A stretch of DNA of 64,000 bases from NCBI GenBank assembly GCA_013215295.1, contig JABSOZ010000002.1, positions 248,001-312,000 of the forward strand, given 5' to 3'. The first letter of the stretch is position 1, and the number at the start of each line of letters is the position of its first letter. The translations under genes and the position numbers were made by a program. This document shows positions 35,573-43,898 of this stretch, one piece after another. The notes under the pieces are model-generated. The model made no database searches and was not told the DNA's origin. It saw only the letters and a list, made by a program, of their open reading frames with translations. Origin of the DNA: Colwellia sp. (GTDB lineage: Bacteria > Pseudomonadota > Gammaproteobacteria > Enterobacterales > Alteromonadaceae).

Positions 35573-37435
35573 TTAAATTTCATTGACTGAATGCCCTGCT
35601 AATGCTGTTTTTATCGATGAATCCATACGACGTTCAGCAAAAGTAGCAGTGCTTTCATTTAATATTTCAATCGCTGCTTCAATATCGTCAGCAATCGTAC
35701 TTTGGGCAATTTTCGCTAAAGCGCTTATTGCATTATTTATGATATTAATTTCTTTTTCGTTTAATAGTTCACTGTCACTGGCAAGGGCTGATTGTACTGA
35801 TTCAATCACGCGAGAGGCTTCAACTTGTTGCTCTTTAAGCATACGCGCTTGAATATCTTGCTCGGCATTATTCATTGAATCCATCAACATTTTAGTGATT
35901 TCGTGCTCTTCTAAACCAAACGAAGGCTTCACGGTAATACCGGTTTCTACGCCTGTAGATTTTTCCATTGCTGATACTTCTAACAATCCATCGGCATCAA
36001 CTTTGAAGGTTACTCGAATATGTGCAGCACCTGCGGTCATCGCTGGAATACCACGCAGTTCAAAGCGTGCTAACGAACGACAATCTTCAACTAGTTCACG
36101 TTCACCTTGTAATACATGAACGGCCATTGCAGTTTGGCCGTCTTTAAAGGTGGTAAATTCTTGAGCTTTCGCGACAGGAATGGTGGTATTTCTTGGAATG
36201 ACTTTTTCAACCAAGCCACCCATAGTTTCTAAGCCAAGCGAGAGTGGAATAACGTCAAGTAATAAAATATCACTGTCAGGTTTATTACCTGCAAGAATAT
36301 CAGCTTGAATAGCTGCGCCTATAGCCACTACTTTGTCTGGATCAATAGAGGTTAATGGTTGACGATTAAAGTGTTTTTCAACTTGTTGACGTACCAAGGG
36401 TACTCGTGTTGAACCGCCTACCATAACAACTTCAATGATTTCATCAATTGAAATTTCTGCATCTTTCAAAGCTCGTCGGCAGGCACGTAAAGTTTTTGTC
36501 ACCAATGCTGTAATCAGTGACTCAAACGTTTCGCGATTCATGTCTCCAGAGAAGCTTTCTTTATTATCAAAAGTTAAAGAGTAACTGGCAGAGGTACTGT
36601 CGGTTAGTTGTTCTTTAATTGCACACGCTTTTTGTAATAATTGACGTTCAAATGTTGCAGATAATGGACGTTGTAATCCAGCTTGCTTAATTAAATGTTC
36701 AACCAATATATTGTCAAAGTCGTCACCACCTAGGGCTGAATCGCCACCTGTGGCCAACACTTCAAAAACACCTTTATTTAAACGTAATACAGATATATCA
36801 AAAGTACCACCACCTAAATCATAAACGGCGATCACACCTTCTTTTCCACTATCTAAGCCATAGGCAACTGCTGCTGCTGTGGGTTCATTAAGTAAACGTA
36901 AAACTTTCAAGTCAGCCAGCTTCGCTGCATCTTTTGTACTATGACGTTGTGCGTCATCGAAATAAGCAGGAACGGTAATAACTACACCGGTAAGCTCCCC
37001 ACCTAGTGCAGCTTCAGCGCGTAACTTTAAGCTTTTCAATATTTCAGCTGAAACTTGTACTGGGTTAACTTCACCGGTACGTGTACGAATACTTGGATGG
37101 TTTTCATCACCTGTAAACGCATAAGGTAATGAAGGATATTTTTTACTGATATCAGCTAACGAACGTCCAATAAGACGCTTGGCTGAAATAATAGTATTTT
37201 CAGGATCACTAACCGAATGTGCTTTAGCTGCATTGCCGACTAAAACCTCTGTTTCTTGGTAACTAACGACAGACGGTAAAATGTCCTGCCCTTCGTTATC
37301 AACTAACGTTTCAGATAAACCACTTTTAACACTGGCTATAAGAGAGTTAGTTGTACCTAAATCAATGCCAGCGGCGAGACGATGCTCATGAGGAACAGTG
37401 CTTTGGCCGGGTTCGGCTATTTGTAATAACGCCAT
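35573..37435 (-). CDS. hscA: Fe-S assembly chaperone HscA (Hsp70)
   Basis: The 620-residue product is full length for HscA. The nucleotide-binding domain (about 1-390) has [27 protein letters not shown] and [13 protein letters not shown]. The substrate-binding domain (about 400-540) has [27 protein letters not shown] and an interdomain linker [12 protein letters not shown] helical lid follows. HscA uses ATP, with HscB, to release clusters from IscU by binding its LPPVK loop; the IscU of this operon carries that loop. It is placed between hscB and fdx, as is usual. Confidence 0.97.
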   Translation of the reverse strand: MALLQIAEPGQSTVPHEHRLAAGIDLGTTNSLIASVKSGLSETLVDNEGQDILPSVVSYQETEVLVGNAAKAHSVSDPENTIISAKRLIGRSLADISKKYPSLPYAFTGDENHPSIRTRTGEVNPVQVSAEILKSLKLRAEAALGGELTGVVITVPAYFDDAQRHSTKDAAKLADLKVLRLLNEPTAAAVAYGLDSGKEGVIAVYDLGGGTFDISVLRLNKGVFEVLATGGDSALGGDDFDNILVEHLIKQAGLQRPLSATFERQLLQKACAIKEQLTDSTSASYSLTFDNKESFSGDMNRETFESLITALVTKTLRACRRALKDAEISIDEIIEVVMVGGSTRVPLVRQQVEKHFNRQPLTSIDPDKVVAIGAAIQADILAGNKPDSDILLLDVIPLSLGLETMGGLVEKVIPRNTTIPVAKAQEFTTFKDGQTAMAVHVLQGERELVEDCRSLARFELRGIPAMTAGAAHIRVTFKVDADGLLEVSAMEKSTGVETGITVKPSFGLEEHEITKMLMDSMNNAEQDIQARMLKEQQVEASRVIESVQSALASDSELLNEKEINIINNAISALAKIAQSTIADDIEAAIEILNESTATFAERRMDSSIKTALAGHSVNEI

Positions 37436-37551
37436 TTTAAGACTCTTTTATATTCGGTTACGATTAACGGGCGTATGATATTTCATTGTGAATGAAAAAA
37501 CACGTTATTGCGGTTACTTTATTCACTATAATTTATTTGGATTAACGATCA

Positions 37552-38079
37552 TTAATCATCAAAAAGTTGATCTTCTAATTTATCGAGGTCGACACGTAAT
37601 TTTTGATAAAACTTTAATTTACGCAAATTGTCACCCGCTAAAAGGTTTGACTGTATTGTATTTTCATCAAGCAGTTTATGCATTTCAAACGTTAATTCTT
37701 GAGAGCCACTATTTAACACTTCAGCATACGATGATATAGCCGCTTCATGGTCATCTGCGTGCTTAACATCGTCAAGCATTTCATGTAATTCCATTTGACG
37801 CATAAGAAAGCTGTTATCGCTAAAAGACGCTTGCTCATTCGGCTGATCGCTTTCACGTAATACTAATAAATATTGTGCGCGTTTTAAGGGATTTTTTAGC
37901 GTTTGATAAGCATCGTTAATTAATGTTGATTTTTTAACGGCGACTAATTGATCTTGACTAGATGCATGAGCGAATTTGTCTGGATGTACTTTTTTTTGTA
38001 GTGTTTGGTAGAGTTCAGCTAATTTATGAACATCAAGTTCAAACTGTGCTGCAAAACCGAAAATCTGAAAATAATTCAC
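37552..38079 (-). CDS. hscB: Fe-S assembly co-chaperone HscB (J-domain)
   Basis: The 175-residue product has an N-terminal J-domain (NYFQIFGFAAQFELDVHKL, with HPD in KKVHPDKFAH) and a C-terminal helical bundle that binds IscU. It targets IscU to HscA and stimulates its ATPase. It is separated from hscA by 116 bp and from iscA by 112 bp, more than the other gaps in the operon; the latter gap holds a long hairpin (38128-38175). Confidence 0.95.
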   Translation of the reverse strand: MNYFQIFGFAAQFELDVHKLAELYQTLQKKVHPDKFAHASSQDQLVAVKKSTLINDAYQTLKNPLKRAQYLLVLRESDQPNEQASFSDNSFLMRQMELHEMLDDVKHADDHEAAISSYAEVLNSGSQELTFEMHKLLDENTIQSNLLAGDNLRKLKFYQKLRVDLDKLEDQLFDD

Positions 38080-38127
38080 AAAAACTCCAGCGAATGACTC
38101 ATTATTAAGCCGTTCACAATATATATA

Positions 38128-38175
38128 CCCATTCCATTAATCTTATTTGTTTGGCAACAAACTTAATAGAATGGG
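38128..38175 (-). promoter_or_regulatory. long mRNA hairpin between iscA and hscB
   Basis: An outer 13-bp stem (CCCATTCCATTAA at 38128-38140 with TTAATAGAATGGG at 38163-38175, one G-U-type pair) encloses an inner 5-bp stem (GTTTG 38149-38153, CAAAC 38158-38162). There is no T-run on the minus strand, so a processing or mRNA-stability element between the iscRSUA and hscBA-fdx segments is more likely than full termination. Confidence 0.6.
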
Positions 38176-38191
38176 CTTAGTAGACTGAACA

Positions 38192-38515
38192 TTAAACGTT
38201 AAAGCTTTCACCACAACCACATTCGCCTTTAGCGTTTGGGTTTGTGAATTTAAAACCTTCGTTTAGTCCTTCCTTAACAAAATCGACTTCAATGCCATCA
38301 AGGTAAACTAAACTTTTTCCGTCAATGATGATATTCACATCAGAGATAGAAAACAAAGTGTCGTCTTCATTTAGCTCGTCAACAAATTCCATCACGTAAG
38401 CTAAACCAGAACATCCCGTCGTTTTAATACCGAGACGTAAACCGAGGCCTTTACCTCGATTGACAATAAATGACTGAATTCGGTCTGCTGCATCGGGTGT
38501 CATTGTAACACTCAT
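38192..38515 (-). CDS. iscA: A-type Fe-S carrier IscA
   Basis: The 107-residue protein starts MSVTMTP at ATG 38515, which has GGAG 6 bases upstream; a longer in-frame reading begins inside iscU and is unlikely. The three conserved Cys are present: one in [10 protein letters not shown] and two in [11 protein letters not shown] at the C-terminus. It carries iron or [4Fe-4S] clusters to target proteins. It lies 16 bp after the iscU stop. Confidence 0.96.
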   Translation of the reverse strand: MSVTMTPDAADRIQSFIVNRGKGLGLRLGIKTTGCSGLAYVMEFVDELNEDDTLFSISDVNIIIDGKSLVYLDGIEVDFVKEGLNEGFKFTNPNAKGECGCGESFNV

Positions 38516-38531
38516 AAATAACTCCGACTTC

Positions 38532-38912
38532 TTAAGCAGTTTTACTACGGTAGTCTTCAATCGCTGCTTTAATAGCATCTTCAGCTAAAATAGAACAATG
38601 AATTTTTACCGGTGGCAATGCAAGTTCTTCAGCAATAGCCGTATTTTTAATTTGGCCAGCTTCGTCGATTGATTTGCCTTTTACCCATTCAGTCACTAAT
38701 GAGCTTGAAGCAATAGCTGAACCACAACCATATGTTTTAAATTTAGCGTCTTCGATAATTCCGTCGTCGTTAATTCTAAGTTGTAATTTCATTACGTCAC
38801 CACATGCAGGTGCGCCAACCATGCCAGTTGCTACTTGTGGATCATTTTTATCCATTGAGCCAACATTACGTGGGTTTTCATAGTGATCGATTACTTTTTC
38901 TGAATAAGCCAT
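38532..38912 (-). CDS. iscU: Fe-S cluster scaffold IscU
   Basis: The 126-residue scaffold has three conserved Cys: in [22 protein letters not shown] and [12 protein letters not shown]. The chaperone-recognition loop LPPVK precedes the third. It receives sulfur from IscS and passes clusters on with HscA/HscB. Start ATG 38912 follows GGAGAGAAATA. The order iscS-iscU-iscA is standard. Confidence 0.97.
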   Translation of the reverse strand: MAYSEKVIDHYENPRNVGSMDKNDPQVATGMVGAPACGDVMKLQLRINDDGIIEDAKFKTYGCGSAIASSSLVTEWVKGKSIDEAGQIKNTAIAEELALPPVKIHCSILAEDAIKAAIEDYRSKTA

Positions 38913-38983
38913 TATTTCTCTCCTAATAGTGATGAACGTTGCAATAATGAACGTTCATCAGTAAAATTTTATTTCTGGGACGC

Positions 38984-40198
38984 TTAGTGAGCAGCCCATT
39001 CAATTGAATCTAAATCAATACCATCTTTGAACATTTCCCAAAGTGGTGACATGTCACGTAAATGACCAATTGATTTTTTAATCAGTGTAATTGCGTAGTC
39101 TATTTCTTCTGCAGTAGTAAAACGTCCAAAGCTAAAACGAATTGAGCTATGTGCCATTTCGTCATTCAAACCTAATGCACGTAAAACGTACGAAGGCTCT
39201 AAACTCGCAGAAGTACAAGCTGAACCTGAAGATACGGCTAAATCTTTAAGTGCCATAATCAAAGATTCACCTTCAACAAAGTTGAAGCTTACATTCAAGT
39301 TACCTGGATAACGGTTTTCAATATCGCCGTTAATGAATACTTGTTCCATATCGTTCAAACCAGCCCATAAGCGGTCACGCATTTTAGTTACATGAATTCT
39401 GTCTTGTGCTAATTCTTCTTTAGCAATACGACAAGCTTCACCTAAACCAACGATTTGGTGCGTTGGTAGTGTTCCACTACGCATACCACGTTCATGCCCG
39501 CCACCATGCATTTGTGCTTCAAGACGAATACGAGGCTTACGGCTTACGTACATTGCGCCCATACCTTTTGGACCATAAAACTTGTGAGCAGAGATTGACA
39601 TTAAATCAACTTTTAACTGCTGCATGTCGATTTCAATTTTACCAACACTTTGTGCTGCATCAACATGGAAAATAATTTTACGAGAACGACACAACTCACC
39701 AATTTCTGCAATATCTTGAATAACACCAATTTCGTTATTCACATGCATGATACTCACTAAAATAGTGTCATCACGCATTGCTGCTGCAAGTTTATTTAGG
39801 TCGAGCAAACCATTGGTTTCTGGATCTAAATAGGTAACTTCAAAACCTTGGCGTTCAAGCTCACGACACGTATCTAAAACTGCTTTATGCTCAGTTTTAC
39901 ACGTAATAATGTGCTTACCTTTTTTCTTATAAAAGTTAACAGCACCTTTAATAGCGAGGTTATTTGACTCAGTAGCACCTGAAGTGAAAACAATTTCACG
40001 AGGATCTGCATTAAGTAGATCGGCTACTTGGTTACGCGCGATATCTACAGCTTCTTCAGCTTGCCAGCCAAATTTGTGTGAACGAGAGGCAGGGTTACCG
40101 TAAAATCCGTCAGTAGTCATGTACTGCATCATTTTTTCTGCAACACGTTTATCTACAGGTGTTGTAGCTGAGTAATCGAAATAAATAGGAAGCTTCAT
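38984..40198 (-). CDS. iscS: cysteine desulfurase IscS
   Basis: The 404-residue PLP enzyme takes sulfur from cysteine as a persulfide for IscU and tRNA thiolation. The PLP-binding Lys lies in [12 protein letters not shown], and the active-site Cys loop is [21 protein letters not shown]. The N-terminus [14 protein letters not shown] is typical of the group. It starts 32 bp after the iscR stop, so it is cotranscribed with the regulator and subject to its feedback. Confidence 0.97.
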   Translation of the reverse strand: MKLPIYFDYSATTPVDKRVAEKMMQYMTTDGFYGNPASRSHKFGWQAEEAVDIARNQVADLLNADPREIVFTSGATESNNLAIKGAVNFYKKKGKHIITCKTEHKAVLDTCRELERQGFEVTYLDPETNGLLDLNKLAAAMRDDTILVSIMHVNNEIGVIQDIAEIGELCRSRKIIFHVDAAQSVGKIEIDMQQLKVDLMSISAHKFYGPKGMGAMYVSRKPRIRLEAQMHGGGHERGMRSGTLPTHQIVGLGEACRIAKEELAQDRIHVTKMRDRLWAGLNDMEQVFINGDIENRYPGNLNVSFNFVEGESLIMALKDLAVSSGSACTSASLEPSYVLRALGLNDEMAHSSIRFSFGRFTTAEEIDYAITLIKKSIGHLRDMSPLWEMFKDGIDLDSIEWAAH

Positions 40199-40230
40199 TA
40201 GCTAACGTTCTCCAGTTTGACAACACGCAT

Positions 40231-40743
40231 TTAGTGCATGTCGTGCATAATATTTTTGGTTTCTATTAATGTTTCTAATGACGAGATGGCTTTGTTGGCT
40301 TGTGCGTAAGCTTTATCTTGTCGTCTTGATATTAATTTCACATTGCGTTGTTCAACAAGCTCTGACAACGAAATATTTTTTAAAAAATTTTCGATTTGAT
40401 CACTCAAACCTTCCCACAAAGTATGTGTTAAACATTCCGCACCATCTTGGCAATTACCTTTGCCTGCGCATCGGGTAGCGTTGATAGTTTCATCAACAGC
40501 ATTGATTACATCAGCAACTGAGATTTTTGCAGAACACATACCTAAACGGTATCCGCCGCCAGGTCCTCTTATACTATTTACTAATCCATACTTTCTAAGG
40601 CGAGAGAACAATTGCTCTAAATAAGATAAAGATATACCCTGTCGCTCTGAAATGTCGGCTAAAGATACGGGCCCAGATACTGCGTGAATTGCTACATCTA
40701 ACATAGCAGTTACGGCGTAACGCCCTTTTGAAGTCAGTTTCAT
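40231..40743 (-). CDS. iscR: Fe-S cluster-sensing repressor IscR
   Basis: The 170-residue Rrf2-family regulator has an N-terminal winged helix ([33 protein letters not shown]). Its cluster-binding segment holds three Cys and a His ([17 protein letters not shown]). With a [2Fe-2S] cluster it represses the isc promoter; without it, it regulates other targets. Two abutting sites matching the type-1 IscR box lie at 40777-40826, directly upstream. It is the first gene of the operon. Confidence 0.97.
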   Translation of the reverse strand: MKLTSKGRYAVTAMLDVAIHAVSGPVSLADISERQGISLSYLEQLFSRLRKYGLVNSIRGPGGGYRLGMCSAKISVADVINAVDETINATRCAGKGNCQDGAECLTHTLWEGLSDQIENFLKNISLSELVEQRNVKLISRRQDKAYAQANKAISSLETLIETKNIMHDMH

Positions 40744-40776
40744 TGTATGCCCCTATCTATTCATTAGTAATTTTAC

Positions 40777-40801
40777 ATAACCCTACAAAATAGTCAACTA
40801 A
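40777..40801 (-). promoter_or_regulatory. IscR type-1 box overlapping the iscR -35 element
   Basis: Read on the minus strand, the 25 bases match about 19 of 25 positions of the type-1 IscR consensus (ATASYYGACTRWWWYAGTCRRSTAT, recalled from E. coli). They contain TTGACT, which with a 16-bp spacer to TAAAAT forms a sigma-70 promoter for iscR. Repression by blocking RNA polymerase is inferred. Confidence 0.65.
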
Positions 40802-40826
40802 ATACCCGAGTGTTTTACTCAAGTAT
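40802..40826 (-). promoter_or_regulatory. second IscR type-1 box, upstream
   Basis: The minus-strand sequence matches about 23 of 25 positions of the same consensus, including ATACTTGA and ACTCGGGTAT. It abuts the first box exactly, so two IscR dimers could bind side by side, as known at E. coli PiscR. Confidence 0.75.
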
Positions 40827-40916
40827 TATTTTTTTGTTTATAAAAGAGGCAATTAATAAATAATGAGTATAATTTGACTTGAATAAATCAATCTGGCATT
40901 AAAGAACCATAAACGG

Positions 40917-41723
40917 CTAAATCTCAGGGTCGAATGATGCTACGCCCATTTCACGACGTTTAGCTGCTGCTTTTTCGTCATCAACAAATTCACCAACACG
41001 CAGTTCAGGTAACGCTTCCTGACAGACTTCTCCACCCAGTAGATTCACCTCCTTGCATAAATCAGCCACCTTACTATCCATCAAGTGCATATGATCTAGC
41101 ACACGACCGATAGCTTTTGCGACAGGATCTGGATTGTCGGCTGATACAGCATAAGCATCGAAACCAAACTTTTTAGCGGCTTGGTCACGCTGCTCTTTTT
41201 CAGACTTACTTTTTTCATTAACTATTCGTGCAGGAATACCAACAGCAGTAGCATTGGCTGGCAAGTCTTTCACCACAACTGAATTAGAACCTACTTTACC
41301 GCCTTTACCTATCGTTATAGGACCGAGCACTTGTGCACCGGCGCCAATAACCACATTATCTTCTAATGTTGGGTGACGTTTACCAGCATTCCAACTTGTA
41401 CCGCCAAGCGTTACGCCGTGATAAAGCGTAACATCATTGCCGATTTCAGCCGTTTCACCAATGACAATTCCCATACCGTGGTCGATAAAAAACCGGCGAC
41501 CGAGTGTGGCTCCGGGATGTATTTCAACCCCCGTTAACCAACGAGAGAATGTCGAAATTAAACGAGCAAGTAAGTTCCAGTTATTCTTCCATAACTTATG
41601 GCTCAAGCGATGGATCCAAATAGCATGCATGCCAGGATAATTAGTTAATACTTCTAATGTATTGCGAGCTGCTGGATCTCTATCAAAGACACTTTTGATA
41701 TCTTCTTTGATACGGCTGAACAT
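40917..41723 (-). CDS. cysE: serine O-acetyltransferase
   Basis: The 268-residue CysE makes O-acetylserine from serine and acetyl-CoA, the first step of cysteine synthesis. It has an N-terminal helical domain and a left-handed parallel beta-helix with hexapeptide repeats ([58 protein letters not shown]). I chose ATG 41723 (MFSRIKEDI), with AAGGATAG before it; an in-frame GTG-type extension to 41768 lacks support. It lies 60 bp after trmJ on the same strand and upstream of iscR, linking cysteine supply to sulfur use by IscS. Confidence 0.94.
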   Translation of the reverse strand: MFSRIKEDIKSVFDRDPAARNTLEVLTNYPGMHAIWIHRLSHKLWKNNWNLLARLISTFSRWLTGVEIHPGATLGRRFFIDHGMGIVIGETAEIGNDVTLYHGVTLGGTSWNAGKRHPTLEDNVVIGAGAQVLGPITIGKGGKVGSNSVVVKDLPANATAVGIPARIVNEKSKSEKEQRDQAAKKFGFDAYAVSADNPDPVAKAIGRVLDHMHLMDSKVADLCKEVNLLGGEVCQEALPELRVGEFVDDEKAAAKRREMGVASFDPEI

Positions 41724-41783
41724 AATTCTATCCTTCTCTATATTGGTGTATGTAAACACCAATACCATAAGTGCTTACTATAA

Positions 41784-42596
41784 TTATTCTTTATTCTGTT
41801 CTTTTTTGTCGTTTGTTTTAGCTGCTCTTTGTATTGAAGCTAAAATACCACGCATCATTTTTACTTCTTTAACATCGGGTCGAGCACGAGTAAATAAACG
41901 ACGTAATTTAGTCATCACCAATCCGGGGTGAGACGGCGTAATAAAACCAGTCGCTTTTAATGCATCTTCGAAATGCTGATAAAAACGCTCGGTTTCTTCC
42001 ATGATTGGAAACTGCTCTTCTTCATCTACAACTTTCTTCGGTAGATTTTTACTCAGGTTCTCACCTTGTGTTTTAAATTCTCTTTGCTGATCGATTAAAA
42101 AACTAGTACGCACTTCGTAACTTAATGTTTGTACTGCCATCGCTAAGTTCAACGAACTATATTCAGGGTTCGCTGGGATCTGTACATGAAAGTGACATAG
42201 TTGTAATTCTTCATTGGTTAAACCACTACTTTCACGACCAAAGACGAGAGCAACAGGAAAATTGTGCGCTTCTTCAACAAGCTTTTCTCCACACCCTCTT
42301 GGCTCTAACATAGGCCAAGGTAGGGTACGAGAACGTGCGCTCGTGCCAACAACCAAACCACATTCGCTTATCGCTTCAGCTAACGTACCAACAACTTTTG
42401 CATTTTTTAATACGTCAGTAGCACCCGCGGCTAAAGCTTGTGCTTGACCATTGGGCATTTCGATAGGATCAACTAATATAAGTTCACTTAATCCCATAGT
42501 TTTCATAGCGCGCGCAGCTGAACCAATATTACGACAATCGGAAGTATTTACTAATACAATCCTAACATTGCTTAAAAGTGATGATTGTTCTGACAT
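41784..42596 (-). CDS. trmJ: tRNA (cytidine/uridine-2'-O-)-methyltransferase TrmJ
   Basis: The 270-residue SPOUT enzyme methylates ribose 32 in tRNA anticodon loops using S-adenosylmethionine. The N-terminus has [23 protein letters not shown], and the knot region includes [19 protein letters not shown] and [22 protein letters not shown] helical C-terminal part follows. ATG 42596 (MSEQ) with GAAGATA is preferred over an in-frame TTG three codons upstream. It is divergent from suhB, the same arrangement as in E. coli and Vibrio. Confidence 0.95.
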   Translation of the reverse strand: MSEQSSLLSNVRIVLVNTSDCRNIGSAARAMKTMGLSELILVDPIEMPNGQAQALAAGATDVLKNAKVVGTLAEAISECGLVVGTSARSRTLPWPMLEPRGCGEKLVEEAHNFPVALVFGRESSGLTNEELQLCHFHVQIPANPEYSSLNLAMAVQTLSYEVRTSFLIDQQREFKTQGENLSKNLPKKVVDEEEQFPIMEETERFYQHFEDALKATGFITPSHPGLVMTKLRRLFTRARPDVKEVKMMRGILASIQRAAKTNDKKEQNKE

Positions 42597-42821
42597 TATC
42601 TTCAATTACTCAGTTTGTAGTTAACTATAAAAAAGTTAACTATCTAGATGGCTAAAATTGAGAATAATATTATCACAGAACATTAACCTTGTGCTGAGAA
42701 AAAATCATCAATTTTTATTAAAATGATTAGTACGAAAAATTATGTGTTAGTTATTAAACATCTATAAGATTTTTAATGCATTAATGGTATTGTAATTTTA
42801 TGGTCGCTAATCACATCTAAC

Positions 42822-42832
42822 TTTGCTATAAT
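42822..42832 (+). promoter_or_regulatory. extended -10 promoter of suhB
   Basis: TTTGCTATAAT holds a perfect -10 box (TATAAT 42827-42832) preceded by TGC (extended -10). No strong -35 is seen 16-18 bp upstream. It lies 100 bp before the suhB start, leaving a ~95-nt leader that contains a GC-rich stretch near 42835-42870. The 336-bp gap to trmJ holds no gene. Confidence 0.6.
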
Positions 42833-42932
42833 TTGCGCGCTTGAAAATCCGCTCGGCGGCAAGCCTCGTTCTTTATAAAAGTTGTTATACTGTTTAATTC
42901 TATTTACTAGATATGTAAAAGGTAGTCTCTAT

Positions 42933-43736
42933 ATGCATCCTATGCTTAATATTGGTATTCGCGCTGCGCGTAACGCAGGTAAAGTTATTGTTCGTGCCAT
43001 TGAACAATTAGATAAAGTTGAAGTTCATGCAAAAGGCACAAATGATTTTGTGACGAGTGCTGACCTAAGCGCTGAAGAAGCCATTATTGAAACATTGAAA
43101 AAATCATACCCTGATCACACTATTATTGGTGAAGAATGTGGCGTGATTAAAGGAAAAGATGATAACTTCCAGTGGATTATTGATCCTATAAACGGTACAA
43201 CAAACTTTATTAAAGGCATCCCACACTTCTCTGTGTCGATTGCTTTAAAAGTGAAAGGCAAATTAGATCAAGCAATTATCTTTGATCCTTCACGTGGTGA
43301 ACTATTTACTGCTAGCCGTGGTAAAGGAGCTCAGCTTAATGGCTTTCGTATACGTGTAAAGCAACATAAAGAGCTTTCTGGCGCAATTGTCGCAACTGGC
43401 TTTCCATTTAAGCACAAGCAGCACAGCCACGCTTATTTAGAAATGTTTAAAACCTTATTCACTAAGTCTTCAGATTTACGTAGTTCAGGATCTCCTGCAT
43501 TAGATTTAGCCTATGTAGCTGCTGGTCGAGTTGACGGTTACTTCCAAATTGGTTTAAAGCCTTGGGAATCTGCTGCTGGCGAATTATTAATTATTGAAGC
43601 TGGTGGTTTAGTCACTGACTTTGTTGGTGATCATAATCATACAGTATCGGGGAATGTTGTTGCAGCTTGCCCTCGTTTATTGAAGACAATTTTAAAAGAT
43701 ATCCGACCTCATTTAGGTGAAGCTTTAAATAAATAA
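42933..43736 (+). CDS. suhB: SuhB, inositol-monophosphatase-family protein with altered metal site
   Basis: The 267-residue protein is colinear with E. coli SuhB, so residue numbers agree. Family motifs are present: GEECG (Glu67), WIIDPINGTTNF (Asp84), FPFKHKQ, and a C-terminal AAGELLIIEAGG. Two metal-binding aspartates are changed: position 87 is Asn (DPING, codon AAC at 43191) and position 212 is Glu (PWESAAG, codon GAA at 43566). Phosphatase activity should be reduced or lost. E. coli SuhB also acts in rRNA antitermination with Nus factors, a role that does not need catalysis, so this protein may keep only that function. Start ATG 42933 (MHPMLNI) follows AAAGGTAG; an upstream TTG-type start is less likely. 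Confidence 0.92.
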   Translation: MHPMLNIGIRAARNAGKVIVRAIEQLDKVEVHAKGTNDFVTSADLSAEEAIIETLKKSYPDHTIIGEECGVIKGKDDNFQWIIDPINGTTNFIKGIPHFSVSIALKVKGKLDQAIIFDPSRGELFTASRGKGAQLNGFRIRVKQHKELSGAIVATGFPFKHKQHSHAYLEMFKTLFTKSSDLRSSGSPALDLAYVAAGRVDGYFQIGLKPWESAAGELLIIEAGGLVTDFVGDHNHTVSGNVVAACPRLLKTILKDIRPHLGEALNK

Positions 43737-43755
43737 AACTTCTACCCAATTAAAT

Positions 43756-43778
43756 AAAGCGCTTTTAGCGCTTTTTTT
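43756..43778 (+). terminator. Rho-independent terminator of suhB
   Basis: A 7-bp stem (AAAGCGC / GCGCTTT) with a 5-nt loop and a T-run starts 20 bp after the suhB stop. Confidence 0.85.
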
Positions 43779-43898
43779 ATATCTTCGAAACAATAATTAA
43801 CAATAAATTTACTTTTTTATTGTACATTTATTGGCGTTTCATTGAATAAAGGGCACAATATCAACACTAAGAACTAATAATAAACAATAGGTTTCCCA

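Noticed and set aside
38192-38578. Longer IscA reading starting inside iscU
   Set aside because: The first 21 residues are unlike IscA and overlap iscU; ATG 38515 has a clear GGAG and the standard N-terminus.
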